NCBI RefSeq assembly: GCF_010727605.1
Contig: NZ_AP022568.1
Span: forward strand, 1,426,001-1,490,000
DNA: 64,000 nucleotides
From: Mycobacterium simiae
GTDB taxonomy: Bacteria; Actinomycetota; Actinomycetes; Mycobacteriales; Mycobacteriaceae
Reading direction: 5' to 3'
Shown here: piece after piece, positions 26,675-35,330 of the stretch
Layout of the letters: the number at the start of each line of letters is the position of its first letter
How positions within the stretch are numbered: the first letter of the stretch is position 1
The notes under the pieces: generated by a model
Databases searched by the model: none
What the model was told of the DNA's origin: nothing
The model's input: only the letters and a program-made list of their open reading frames with translations
Made by a program: the position numbers and the translations under genes

Positions 26675-27448
26675 CTAGCCACGCCGGAACTCCCGAAGTA
26701 TTGCCACATCATCGGCGATGAGCCGGTTGATCTGCTCGGTCAACAACGGTTTCGTCATGGGCCGTGCGTGAGAGTTGTCCGGTGCATAGATGTAGTCGCC
26801 GTCGTCAATGACCCGCACCCATACCAAGGCTCGCTTTCCGCGGTCGAGCCCCCACCTACGGGTTGGGCGCCAATGACTTTGGATTGTCGAATAGGCCGAC
26901 ACTGCACTGGCCGGAATGATGGCCTCTCTCGTCGAGGCCGCCTTGTGCTGCACCACGAAGGCGCCGCCGTCGAACTCGGCTTGGCCTCGTGGAATGTATT
27001 CCGGTATCACGATTTCCGGGTGGATTCCGGGCTGAGTCAACGATACCGCGTCGGCAATGGCCGTGCCCAAATCATAGGGTGACAGCGAATACACATCGAC
27101 CAGATCGTCGCCAGGTCGCTGCTCAGCAAAGAAGCCCAGATGCCCTGACCGATAAGCTATCAAGCGCTGGCTCGGCGAATCGGCCGGTATGAATTGAACG
27201 TGGCACTCCACCCTGATGTCTGCGGACTCGTAGGCGACCATGCACTCCATAAAAATACTCAGATCGCCGTGATTGAACCGGTCCGGCACTGCGCTGGTAT
27301 AGGACAAGGCCTCGTCCCGAGTGGCGAAACGCGGACCTCGGGTGAACATGAAGGGATAGGGCATGAAATCGCGGCCGTAAAACTGGCTGATCGCGTTCAA
27401 GTCCACCAGATCGATGGTTCCGACCCGATCAGCCAGGACCCCGCTCAT
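26675..27448 (-). CDS. EspG-like secretion chaperone, second copy in the locus
   Basis: This 257-residue protein has the layout of the EspG family: an N-terminal strand-helix start (DLNAISQFYGRDFMPYPF), a central beta segment (ADIRVECHVQF), RSGHLGFFAEQRPGDD, and a C-terminal WVRVIDDGDYIYA followed by a long helix. EspG proteins bind PE/PPE dimers in the cytosol and keep them soluble for export. This copy is distant from the PE/PPE pair and close to the giant gene, so it may serve another client. The ATG overlaps the stop of the ketoacyl synthase-like gene by 4 bp, linking the two in one transcript. Confidence 0.68.
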   Translation of the reverse strand: MSGVLADRVGTIDLVDLNAISQFYGRDFMPYPFMFTRGPRFATRDEALSYTSAVPDRFNHGDLSIFMECMVAYESADIRVECHVQFIPADSPSQRLIAYRSGHLGFFAEQRPGDDLVDVYSLSPYDLGTAIADAVSLTQPGIHPEIVIPEYIPRGQAEFDGGAFVVQHKAASTREAIIPASAVSAYSTIQSHWRPTRRWGLDRGKRALVWVRVIDDGDYIYAPDNSHARPMTKPLLTEQINRLIADDVAILREFRRG

Positions 27449-28443
27449 GCGATCACCTGAATTATGCCGTCGCTGGACACGCGCGGGGCCCGTATCAGTC
27501 TCAGGACTATCGCGGTTGCGCTGAGCTCGTATTCGACGGCCAGCAGCAGGACGATTGAATCCGCCCTCAGGCTACCGGTCTGTGCCAACCAGATCAGCCC
27601 GTCCGCTTGCGTGCTCACACCCAGATAGCCGTGATCAAGGTTGTGCTGATGAAGCTCTTCCGCCCAGGGCAGCCCAATCAGGTTCGCCAGTGACTGAAAG
27701 GGTTGTCCGCTGTCTGAGCCTTGTGGCACGAAATGCGTGACATACTGCGGGCTCAACTTTGCCTCAGCCAGCGCCGCCCGTATCGCGCAGAGGAACATAC
27801 GAAACGATTGACGCATCGAGTCGAGCGAACGCGCCTCCGTCGCGCGAGCGTACGCACGATGAAAGTCGTCGGCATTGGTATTTTCCCAATATTTTTCGTG
27901 AATCCGCCAGTCGTCGGCAACGGCCGGATAGCTCGCGGTGCCACTACCCATCAGCTTGGCGAAGCCCGCCTCGCGTGAGATGACCGTAGCGTAGGACACA
28001 TCCGACAAGGGCTCGCCGCCAACGGTTCTCGAGTTCACAAAGCGATCGGTCCAAGACCAGTTGTCGGCACCGGTACACAGCGAGTAGCCGGCGTCATCGA
28101 GCAATCGTGCAGCCAATAGCCACGAAGTGAGTCCACCGGCGCAATTTTGCTTCATCTCCAGCGCATTGCCATGGCATCCGACGATGCCGTTTTGGATGTA
28201 GTGATGGACAGGCCAACCCTGGCTGCCTTGGGGCCCGATGCCGGCGTGCACGAGCCAATGCACGCGATCCACGTCGACGTCGGCGGCCGCGAGCGCTGCC
28301 TTGCCGGCTTGCACAGCCATGTCCGCAGGCGTGCTCCCAGGATGCTCGCAGATGGCGCGCCAGTGGCAATCCGGGGCCACTTCGGTATCCACCAGCGGGC
28401 GCGGACTGGGCCGCAGGACGGCAACCGACTGAAGCGATGTCAC
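27445..28443 (-). CDS. Ketoacyl-ACP synthase III-like (thiolase-fold) protein in the ESX array
   Basis: This 332-residue protein has thiolase-fold KAS III features. The nucleophile is Cys101 in KQNCAGGLTSW, matching the FabH active-site helix. The FabH His in PHQAN appears replaced (VPQGSD) and the Asn loop reads DHGYLG, so the usual Cys-His-Asn triad is altered. Such changes occur in KAS III-like acyltransferases that transfer rather than condense, so acyl transfer is possible; this is inference. Both ends overlap neighbours by 4 bp (GTGA with the 659-residue gene, ATGA with the EspG-like gene), so it is a true member of the operon. I know no KAS III gene in the standard mycobacterial ESX loci. 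Confidence 0.75.
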   Translation of the reverse strand: MTSLQSVAVLRPSPRPLVDTEVAPDCHWRAICEHPGSTPADMAVQAGKAALAAADVDVDRVHWLVHAGIGPQGSQGWPVHHYIQNGIVGCHGNALEMKQNCAGGLTSWLLAARLLDDAGYSLCTGADNWSWTDRFVNSRTVGGEPLSDVSYATVISREAGFAKLMGSGTASYPAVADDWRIHEKYWENTNADDFHRAYARATEARSLDSMRQSFRMFLCAIRAALAEAKLSPQYVTHFVPQGSDSGQPFQSLANLIGLPWAEELHQHNLDHGYLGVSTQADGLIWLAQTGSLRADSIVLLLAVEYELSATAIVLRLIRAPRVSSDGIIQVIA

Positions 28444-30419
28444 CGCCCGACCTCGGTGCGTTGCTCGGACGCCGTCCGGCGCGTGTAGCTGACCGCCAGC
28501 GGTCTAGGCACCGACGGCGCCGGTGGAGTCGGGGTCCGCTGCGTAGGCTCGGGCTCGTCTGGACCGTCGTCACCGATCACTGGGACGACGGCGTCGACCT
28601 CACCGAGGACGAGTTCACCATTCTTCTTGCGGCGCAGCGCTTTATTGGCCTTGTGCTCCTTGCCGCCGGGCCCGCGTTGCCCCCCGCCACCGCCACCCGG
28701 CGGTGTGCCCCCAGGCGAAGTGCCGGCGCCCAACGGACCACCGGCACGCGCCGACGAGCCCGGGAATTCGGTTCCCTTAGTCGCGGCCGCCACCGGCGCA
28801 CCGGCAGGCGACAACGTGTCGCGCCCATGAGATCCGATGCCGGCGCCACCGCCTCCTTCATGGCCGGCACCCGGGCCCGGCCTGCCGAGCGCATCGAGGT
28901 CCTTCCCGCCGGGCAGGCCAGCACCGGGCAGGCCAGCACCGGGCATGCCGCCCTGGTTCCGCCCCGCCCCCAACGCCTGCTGCAGTGGTTCCTCGAGCCC
29001 TTGCGCCGCTTGGCTCAACCCGCTGCCCAACCCCGATCCGCCGGAACCAGCCGAACCACCGGAGCCGGCGAAGCCACCAGATGGATTGGCCGGGGCACCG
29101 AGGGGGTTACTGGAACCGCTGAACGGGTTAGCAATCCCGGTGCCGGTGGGCGTAACGAAATCGCCGGAACCTGCGCCCGGATCTGCGCCGCTGCTAAACG
29201 GATCGGTACTGCCGACGTCGTTCAGCGACGGATCATCGCCAGATCCATTGAGAGCGCTGGTAAGTGCGGCGGTATTCGGCGGCGTCGTGTTCGGCAGGGG
29301 GAAGTCTCCGGAGCTCCCCGTCGGATCACCCGAGGGATCGATAATTCCGCTATCACCGGACGGGCCAAGACCATCCGAGCCCGGCGGTGCCGTGGTGTTT
29401 AGGTCACTCAACGGCGGCGGCGCCGTGGTGTTCAACCCAGTCAACGGCGGCGGCACCGAAGCAGCCAGGTTCGTCAACGGCGGCGGCGCGGTGTTCAAGT
29501 CGGTCAACGGCGGTGGTGTGCCATTCAGGCCGCCGGACGGCGGGGGCGGGCCCGCGTTCGGATCACCGGGTGGAGGTGTGGTGGTCAGGTTTTGCGGTGG
29601 CGGTACAGGCGGTGGTGGGGGAGGCGGTGGCGGTGGGGGTGGCGTGTTATTCGCGCCTTTCCCATCACCGGAACCGTTGCCGCCGCCGGAATCGCCGCCC
29701 CCCGGGCCGGGATCCGGTGGCGGCGCCGGGTCGTTGGTCGGCGTAGCGAAGCCGGGATTGTTACTGGCGATACTCGAGATGTTCGGTGCGTAAACCGTAT
29801 TCATCACGTCTTGTGCAAACGAGTCGTAGACGTTGTTGATCTCGTCGACTTCGTTCGGCCAACGATCTATCGAGGTTCGATAGCCGTTGATATTCTCATC
29901 GAGATACCATTGCGTCTGAAAAACCGTGTGGGAGAAGGCGTTGATCAGGAGCCCCAGCGCATTGGCTCCAGAGGAAATATTCGCCACGTCTGGCAGCGAC
30001 GCGGTGATGTTCTGTATCGCGGCATCGTGCGTTTTGCCGACCCACTCGTTCTTGGCTTCTTGCTGGGCGAGTTGTTGCTGAAACGCTTGCGACGCCTCGA
30101 GAATATTGCTGGCGACCTGTTGTAAAGTGTTGCCGCTGTTGTTGTCTAAGGTGCCCGAAGCGTTGCTGAAGGCCTGCCACATGTCCTCGAAGGAGACGGC
30201 ACCGAAGTCCTCGATGTCGACGCTGGCCGGGTTCGCCGTGGTCCCGCTAATACTTTGCAGTTCGTTCTGCGCGATGGCGAGGGACGTGACATCGCTATTC
30301 GTCAGAGTCTCCCAAACCCCCCAATTGGCGCCCGGTGTATTCTGCGCATCTTTGCCGGAGTTGATGAGATCATTGATTTGTTCGGCGGTAAGAGGCGGTG
30401 GCTTTTTATGGTGTGACAT
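28440..30419 (-). CDS. Large Gly/Pro-rich ESX-associated secreted-type protein
   Basis: This 659-residue protein has a folded helical N-terminus of about 230 residues and a long low-complexity tail. The N-terminal part contains EWVGKTHDAAI, a WxG-like turn, and alternating Gln/Asn/Ala helices as in PPE or EspB-type helical bundles. The tail has a Pro tract of about a dozen residues, then repeated PPPLTDLN-type units, then Gly/Ser-rich and finally basic and proline stretches. It overlaps the KAS III-like gene by 4 bp. No signal peptide is visible, as expected for T7SS substrates. It may be an EspB- or EspK-like substrate or scaffold; the function is not known. Confidence 0.7.
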   Translation of the reverse strand: MSHHKKPPPLTAEQINDLINSGKDAQNTPGANWGVWETLTNSDVTSLAIAQNELQSISGTTANPASVDIEDFGAVSFEDMWQAFSNASGTLDNNSGNTLQQVASNILEASQAFQQQLAQQEAKNEWVGKTHDAAIQNITASLPDVANISSGANALGLLINAFSHTVFQTQWYLDENINGYRTSIDRWPNEVDEINNVYDSFAQDVMNTVYAPNISSIASNNPGFATPTNDPAPPPDPGPGGGDSGGGNGSGDGKGANNTPPPPPPPPPPPPVPPPQNLTTTPPPGDPNAGPPPPSGGLNGTPPPLTDLNTAPPPLTNLAASVPPPLTGLNTTAPPPLSDLNTTAPPGSDGLGPSGDSGIIDPSGDPTGSSGDFPLPNTTPPNTAALTSALNGSGDDPSLNDVGSTDPFSSGADPGAGSGDFVTPTGTGIANPFSGSSNPLGAPANPSGGFAGSGGSAGSGGSGLGSGLSQAAQGLEEPLQQALGAGRNQGGMPGAGLPGAGLPGGKDLDALGRPGPGAGHEGGGGAGIGSHGRDTLSPAGAPVAAATKGTEFPGSSARAGGPLGAGTSPGGTPPGGGGGGQRGPGGKEHKANKALRRKKNGELVLGEVDAVVPVIGDDGPDEPEPTQRTPTPPAPSVPRPLAVSYTRRTASEQRTEVGR

Positions 30420-30438
30420 AACTACGCGGCGCCCCAGA

Positions 30439-30894
30439 CTAGCCGGCTCCGGTTAGGCGGTCGCAGGCCGCCTTCACTGTTGCCGAAAACTGTTGAAGAT
30501 ATGACAAGTACTGGTTGACCGATTGTTCGATGCCATCGAGCCCGGAAATATCGAGCGCTAGATTGTTCTTGGTTTGGATCGCCGATCCAAGCGCGCCAGG
30601 GTCGCCCAAATTCGGGAGATTCTTGATGGTCGTCAGCTGTGTGTTGAGCGCGTCGTGAAAGGTCTTGACGATGTTGAGGTATGCATCGCGCGTCTGAGTG
30701 GACAGTTTCAGGTCGACCGGGCCATTCTTCTGTAAGTCCGTGAGCCCGCTGTTCAATGAACTGATATCGGTCCCGCCGCCGTTCGTGGAACCGCCATTCG
30801 TGGAACCGCTATTCGTGGAACCGCCGTTCGTGGAACCGCTATTCGTGGAACCGCCGTTCGTGGAACCGCTATTCGTGGAACCGCTGCTCGCCAT
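30439..30894 (-). CDS. Small helical ESX-locus protein with Gly-Ser-Thr-Asn repeats
   Basis: A 151-residue protein: the first 40 residues are a GSTNS/GSTNG pentapeptide repeat, and the rest is helical (about residues 45-150) with no WxG. The ATG at 30894 is preferred. A TTG at 30906 would add four residues but sits directly on the AAGGA element. It lies between the EsxA-like gene and the 659-residue gene on the same strand with short gaps. I do not recognise a family; the size and context suggest a secreted WXG-like or helper protein. Confidence 0.65.
   Translation of the reverse strand: MASSGSTNSGSTNGGSTNSGSTNGGSTNSGSTNGGSTNGGGTDISSLNSGLTDLQKNGPVDLKLSTQTRDAYLNIVKTFHDALNTQLTTIKNLPNLGDPGALGSAIQTKNNLALDISGLDGIEQSVNQYLSYLQQFSATVKAACDRLTGAG
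30781..30885 (-). repeat. Seven 15-bp tandem units
   Basis: Seven consecutive 15-bp units encode GSTN(S/G) in frame. Units differ at only two positions. Pentapeptide repeats this regular are prone to slippage, so length variation between isolates is expected. Confidence 0.9.
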
Positions 30895-30970
30895 CAGTTG
30901 CGCCAATCCTTATCGTTCAAAGCCTGGATGCCCGGACTCGTCGAAGACGAGCCCGGGCTCCCCGGCAATC

Positions 30971-31261
30971 TCAGAATGCTGCTGCGTTTTGAGCGTCCAG
31001 CGCCTGCATGGCAGCCTGTTGCGCCTGCGCCTGCTGCTGCGAGACGGCCATGTTGTTCAGCACGTCGTCCAGCATCGCGTCCAAATTCTGATGCGCCTGA
31101 CTCAGAGCATCCGCGCCGGCGCCCTCGTACACGGTGGCTAGCACGCTGAAGAGATTGTTGATGTCAGACCGGACTTCCTGAATCCCGCTGACCATACTCG
31201 TCAAGTCATCCAGAGAAGCATTGTTGGCCGCGAAGTTGTATTGAATGTGGTCGCTGGTCAT
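30971..31261 (-). CDS. EsxA-like WXG100 protein
   Basis: A 96-residue protein of WXG100 size, predicted as a helical hairpin. The turn motif is YEGAGADAL, so Tyr replaces the usual Trp of WxG. The second helix has the heptad look of the family and the C-terminus is rich in Gln and Ala. The ATG at 31261 has AGGAG nine bases upstream. It sits 14 bp after the EsxB-like gene, the usual tandem arrangement for secreted heterodimers. Which ESX paralogue it matches is not clear. Confidence 0.85.
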   Translation of the reverse strand: MTSDHIQYNFAANNASLDDLTSMVSGIQEVRSDINNLFSVLATVYEGAGADALSQAHQNLDAMLDDVLNNMAVSQQQAQAQQAAMQALDAQNAAAF

Positions 31262-31275
31262 CGTTTGTTACTCCT

Positions 31276-31545
31276 TTAGCCGTTGTCCAGATTTGCCACA
31301 GAGCGGATTTGCGCTGAAGCGGTTTCTACGATCTGGTTGAGGTTGCTGATTATTTGATTAATGTCCTCGTTCTGCGTGGCCGAGGTCTGGCCGTAAGTTG
31401 TTGCGCTGCCGCCCTGCCAGGCAGAACTGAGCATCTGCTGCTGGCTGTCTTCGATCTTCTGCAGCGTCGCGACCGCCTGATTGCGAGCGTCTTCAATTTG
31501 CTGGATTTTCGACTGTGCCTCAGCCTGCGTAAGTGCAAGTGTCAT
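31276..31545 (-). CDS. EsxB-like WXG100 protein
   Basis: An 89-residue WXG100 protein with a canonical turn (AWQGGSA) between two helices rich in Gln, Ala and Glu. It most likely pairs with the EsxA-like protein encoded just downstream and leaves the cell as a heterodimer through the ESX channel. No clear YxxxD/E export signal is visible after the second helix, so the signal may be supplied in a different form or by a partner. Confidence 0.88.
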   Translation of the reverse strand: MTLALTQAEAQSKIQQIEDARNQAVATLQKIEDSQQQMLSSAWQGGSATTYGQTSATQNEDINQIISNLNQIVETASAQIRSVANLDNG

Positions 31546-31611
31546 TGCCTCGTGCCGTTCCCTTTCTCATTCGGATGTTTTTTGCCCGTGCGGCGACGCG
31601 CGCGTTGGGTG

Positions 31612-32439
31612 CTAAATTGCGCCCCCACCGCAAGCCGCCCACCCCTCCTCGGCGAGTCCGACGAGTTGTCCGATCGCTTGACCGAAGACATGGTCGGAAC
31701 CCGGTTTGAGGGTGGTCCACAGTTCCCCTGTCGGAGATGCGCTCGGCGCACCGATGATGCGCCCACGTTTGGTGTAGAACACCGCCACCGCGGCCGGACC
31801 GCGTGAAATCCGGTCTTCGTAATCGGCCAGTGCGGAATAGACAATCTCGACGAATGCTTGACGCGATGCCATTGCGGACCCCAGCAGCATCGCGGCGTCG
31901 GAGTCGGCCCCCAGAGCACGAATCCGGTCCGCCAGTGCCAGGGCGTCATGGGTGCCGGTCAAACATTCCGACATCATCTGCAGCGGCGCCCCGACAGGCA
32001 GAATGTCCGCCGGTCGGCCCGGTGGTAGTTCCGCTCGAAGCGCCAGCGTTGCATCGCCTAACTCGGTGCCGTGCCCGATCATTCGCAACTGGATCTCGGC
32101 TCCGATCCGACGCGCGAGCACGCAGAGCGACCCGCGCCGCACCACACTCACCCGCGCTATACCATCGGGCGTCACCATCCGCATCACCAGCGCCCGATCG
32201 GGACGCTCCAGTGCCTGCAGCACCGGCGGCAAGTCGGGGTGCACACCGTCTAGGGTGAATAGCTTGCGCGACAACAACTCTCGCGAGGCCTGCCGGAATG
32301 CCGCAGCACGCACGTCCACTGTGCCGTGCCGCGGTCGCGGCGGCAGAACAGCCGGAAGGTCGTGGACGCCGACGCGCAGCGCCGCCACCCGGAGTTGATC
32401 CTCAGTCAGCGTCAGCCGATTCGCGAGGGCTGTGGTCAC
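31612..32439 (-). CDS. espG: EspG, PE/PPE-specific secretion chaperone
   Basis: A 275-residue EspG-family protein. Hallmarks are the N-terminal TLTEDQL..AA, a central RMVTPDGIARVSVVRRG strand pair, LPPGRPADI and the C-terminal strand block RIIGAPSASPTGELWTTLKPGSD followed by a helix. The GTG at 32439 overlaps the stop of the PPE-like gene as GTGA, which fixes the start; longer frames upstream lie inside the PPE gene. The order PE, PPE, EspG is the usual one for a cognate chaperone. The presence of EspG argues against an ESX-4 type locus, which lacks it. Confidence 0.88.
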   Translation of the reverse strand: MTTALANRLTLTEDQLRVAALRVGVHDLPAVLPPRPRHGTVDVRAAAFRQASRELLSRKLFTLDGVHPDLPPVLQALERPDRALVMRMVTPDGIARVSVVRRGSLCVLARRIGAEIQLRMIGHGTELGDATLALRAELPPGRPADILPVGAPLQMMSECLTGTHDALALADRIRALGADSDAAMLLGSAMASRQAFVEIVYSALADYEDRISRGPAAVAVFYTKRGRIIGAPSASPTGELWTTLKPGSDHVFGQAIGQLVGLAEEGWAACGGGAI

Positions 32440-33512
32440 AGCGTCAGCCCCTTGTCGACACCGATCACCGGTGGTGAAACCCAGCGATCGGAGACCTGCT
32501 CCAGTGTCGGTTCGGGCGCATCGGCAAACTGGGGCGGTTCCGGCTCGCCGGGCGCCACGAGTTCGTCGAACAAGGAGGAATCCGGACCCCAACTCGCGTG
32601 CGACACCACGAACGGCGCATCGCTGCGTTGCGCCGCCGGCAGCCACGAGGGGTTGTCCTCGGACAGGCCGGCGCCGCTCTCACCACCGTCGTCGAGGGTG
32701 GTGACCAACGATGATTGGTGCTCGCGGGAGTTGGCCCCGCGTCCGAGGGCGGCCATCGGGCCGTATCCGGTGCCCATCGGAGCAGTACCTGACAACCCGG
32801 CGACCGACCCGCTGGTGCGCGACGTCTTGGTGGCGCTAGTCGACCTGACCTCGGTTGCGCGAAACGGTGCCAGCGGAGGCGGCGCCAAGCCCGCTGCGGC
32901 GCTGTGGGCTCCGACGCTGCCGGCGTGTTCGTCGGCGTGCGCCTGCTGCTCGGCCTTCAGCGCGCCACCGTCACACACCGCGGGCGGAGGCGGCTGGTCC
33001 CACGGCGCGGCGAGCGCCTCACACGCCTCCTCGTATCCGTACATCGCCGCCGAAGCGCTCACCTGATGGGTTGTCACCGCCTGATCGAGCTCGGCGAATT
33101 GCCCGTTGAGGATCGCCCCGTTGTACGCGGCGAGCGACGTCATGACGTCATGGGCTGTCTGCGCCTCGACGGCCTCGGAGATGCTCGGCATGCCAAGCAC
33201 CGCAACACTGTAGGCAACGGCCGCCTCCTCGGCGCGCTGCCCATTACCGGCCGCGCTCAGGCTGATCGACTGCAGCCATTCGCCGAACGCTTCGAGTTTG
33301 CGGGCCGCCGCATCGGCCCCACGGCTGGCGAACGCGCCCTTGATCTTGTCAACAATTTTGTTGTAGTCCTCGGAAATGCTTGCCCATTCGTCGGCGACTC
33401 GCACCCAGGCGGCACCAGCCTGCCCGACCGACATCGGACCGGGTCCGTCGGCGAGGTCGCGGGCAAGCTGCTCTGCACTGCGCGATTCCCATGCGACATT
33501 GGTAAATCCCAT
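32436..33512 (-). CDS. PPE-like protein
   Basis: This 358-residue protein has a PPE-like helical domain of about 180 residues (WESRSAEQLARDLADGPGP, AAWVRVADEW, then long helices), although the literal Pro-Pro-Glu start is absent. A Ser/Gly/Pro-rich tail of about 180 residues follows. The ATG at 33512 has a strong AGGAGG seven bases upstream. The PE-like gene lies 39 bp upstream and espG overlaps its stop, so the three form a substrate-chaperone cassette. The tail resembles that of ESX-1/ESX-2 PPE proteins in composition rather than that of the PPE-MPTR group. Confidence 0.75.
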   Translation of the reverse strand: MGFTNVAWESRSAEQLARDLADGPGPMSVGQAGAAWVRVADEWASISEDYNKIVDKIKGAFASRGADAAARKLEAFGEWLQSISLSAAGNGQRAEEAAVAYSVAVLGMPSISEAVEAQTAHDVMTSLAAYNGAILNGQFAELDQAVTTHQVSASAAMYGYEEACEALAAPWDQPPPPAVCDGGALKAEQQAHADEHAGSVGAHSAAAGLAPPPLAPFRATEVRSTSATKTSRTSGSVAGLSGTAPMGTGYGPMAALGRGANSREHQSSLVTTLDDGGESGAGLSEDNPSWLPAAQRSDAPFVVSHASWGPDSSLFDELVAPGEPEPPQFADAPEPTLEQVSDRWVSPPVIGVDKGLTL

Positions 33513-33551
33513 GCCTAGACCTCCTTTCCGAGCTGAGGGGACGGCACCGTA

Positions 33552-33848
33552 TCAAACAGCGAAGTCTTGTTCGGCTGCCACCACGTTGTCGGTGTGCGCC
33601 CGCAATGTCGCGGCCACCTGCCGGATCTCTTTTGTTGCCTGATCGGTCGACTTGCCGAACGACGAGTGAACTTCGTTGAGAGTCGAAGCGACCCGGCGGG
33701 ACACCTCGTCGCGCGCCGGAGCCACGGTGGTCAGGTTCGCCGCTTCGTTCTGCATCAGTTTTTCGGCGCGGGCCGCCAATTGGTCCAGTTGCCGGGTCGC
33801 GTCGGCCACTTCCTCGGGCTGCATCCGCAATTCAGCTGAGCTTGTCAT
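33552..33848 (-). CDS. PE-like protein
   Basis: A 98-residue all-helical protein matching the PE domain in size and pattern (LRMQPEEVADAT, APARDEVS, then an Ala/Thr-rich second helix). The ADEVS-type stretch resembles PE35. The ATG at 33848 has AGGAG eight bases upstream. PE proteins dimerise with a PPE partner encoded next to them, here the 358-residue PPE-like protein, and EspG binds the tip of the dimer. Confidence 0.75.
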   Translation of the reverse strand: MTSSAELRMQPEEVADATRQLDQLAARAEKLMQNEAANLTTVAPARDEVSRRVASTLNEVHSSFGKSTDQATKEIRQVAATLRAHTDNVVAAEQDFAV

Positions 33849-33863
33849 AGCGAAACTCCTTAC

Positions 33864-35318
33864 TTAAATCCTCAATTCGATGTCCGGGCTGGCGACTGTT
33901 TCCGGCTGTCCGATCACAGCCGGGGCAACGCTGCCGAGATCGCCGACGATCTCATCGCCTTGGTCAGAGGTATGCAGGAATGCCGCGGCAGTGTGGCTGC
34001 GCCCCGCGCTGGCCCGGGCGCCGCCCGCCATTGGTGCACCACCCATCATCGGGGCTCCGCTCATGGGCGGTGGCGACAACGCACCGGCACTCATCGCTTC
34101 GGGGGCCGCATCAGTCACCGGAACGGTCGGCGCCGACGACAACCGCGACTGGATGGTTTCCAACGGAACTCCGCTCGGCGGAACGATACCCGCGCCTCCG
34201 CCCCCTCCGGCGCCAGACCTTCCCGCGCCTGGGTTAAGGCCGGACGGCCCACCGGAAGCTCCAGGAGCCCCCGACGGCGTCGGAACACCGGCACCGGCAC
34301 CGGCGCCTTGCATGGCACTCGTTGCCGCGCCGACGCCTTCCATGGCGGGCATGGCAACCGCCTGCACCAGGGGGGTGAACGCCGACGCAGGTGCGGAGCC
34401 CGCGGCGGCGGGAGCGCTGGCTGCCGCACCTGGTGCTGCAAGGAGGTTGGTGCCCAGCCCCGATACGGCGGTCGCCGCCGACGACGGAGTACCTGCCGTG
34501 GCAAGTCCCGGGCCCGTTATCCGCGCCGAACTCAACGACACCGGAGCTCCGACCGCGGTGGTGTTAGCCGATTCAGTGCCCAGGCTGCCCTGCAATTCGG
34601 TCATCACGGCGGTGGACATCGTGACCGCCTGATTCGCGGCCGCGATTGCCTGGGCAATTCCCCACGGGAAGATGATGTTTGGCCCGATCGCCGCGATGGT
34701 CGCCGAAAACTGATTCAGGATCGCGATGAGCTGCGACTGTGCCTGCTGCACACTGGCTGCTGCCGTGGACAAGCTGTTGCTCAAAGCGGTTGCCTGACTG
34801 GATACTTGGGTGCCATCGGTCAGTGCGGCACTGGTTTGGGCCATGGCCGCGGTCGCGGCGTCCCCTTGCCAGGCGCCGGCGACGTTGGCCATGGCCGGCT
34901 GCACCAGTTGCGCCGCCGAGCCGAGCGTGTTCGAAATGCCGCTCAGCATCTGGGACGGATCCAGATTCGAAAACACACCGGGTCCCAGCATCCCCAGAGC
35001 ATCCGTGACGGGCTGGATCATCTGAGTCAACAGGCTGGTCAACATGCCGGTCATTTGGTTGCCCGTTGCGCCGGGAGGCGGTGCAGCGGGTGGGGGCGCA
35101 TCCGACGGCGGCGCAGGTTGCGGCAACGGCGGCACACCTAGCTGCGCCAGGATGTTCTGCACCGGCTGATTCAGGTAATCGCCGAGGTCGGATTCACTCG
35201 CGTTGATGATCGGCCCCGGGTCGGCCCCGGGCGAGGTCTGCGCCGATTGATGGCTTGGCACAGTTGAAGATATGGGCGTGACCGGGGGTGGCGACGCCGC
35301 TTGTTTGATTACTGGCAT
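33864..35318 (-). CDS. WXG-containing ESX substrate, EspA/EspE or PPE-like
   Basis: This 484-residue protein has a Pro-rich N-terminus (1-90), a helical domain (about 90-265) with AWQGDAATA as a WxG turn and a membrane-like or amphipathic stretch (IGPNIIFPWGIAQAIAAAN), then a Gly/Ala/Pro-rich tail. The last 45 residues regain complexity (AAFLHTSDQGDEIVGDLGS), which suggests a conserved C-terminal motif. The layout recalls EspA and EspE of ESX-1 but I cannot confirm homology by eye. A small PE-like gene sits just upstream, so the two may be secreted as a pair. Confidence 0.68.
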   Translation of the reverse strand: MPVIKQAASPPPVTPISSTVPSHQSAQTSPGADPGPIINASESDLGDYLNQPVQNILAQLGVPPLPQPAPPSDAPPPAAPPPGATGNQMTGMLTSLLTQMIQPVTDALGMLGPGVFSNLDPSQMLSGISNTLGSAAQLVQPAMANVAGAWQGDAATAAMAQTSAALTDGTQVSSQATALSNSLSTAAASVQQAQSQLIAILNQFSATIAAIGPNIIFPWGIAQAIAAANQAVTMSTAVMTELQGSLGTESANTTAVGAPVSLSSARITGPGLATAGTPSSAATAVSGLGTNLLAAPGAAASAPAAAGSAPASAFTPLVQAVAMPAMEGVGAATSAMQGAGAGAGVPTPSGAPGASGGPSGLNPGAGRSGAGGGGGAGIVPPSGVPLETIQSRLSSAPTVPVTDAAPEAMSAGALSPPPMSGAPMMGGAPMAGGARASAGRSHTAAAFLHTSDQGDEIVGDLGSVAPAVIGQPETVASPDIELRI

Positions 35319-35330
35319 ACCTGCCCAATG

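Noticed and set aside
32440..32646. Upstream extension of espG
   Set aside because: The extension runs inside the PPE-like gene in another frame; GTG overlapping the PPE stop is the natural start.
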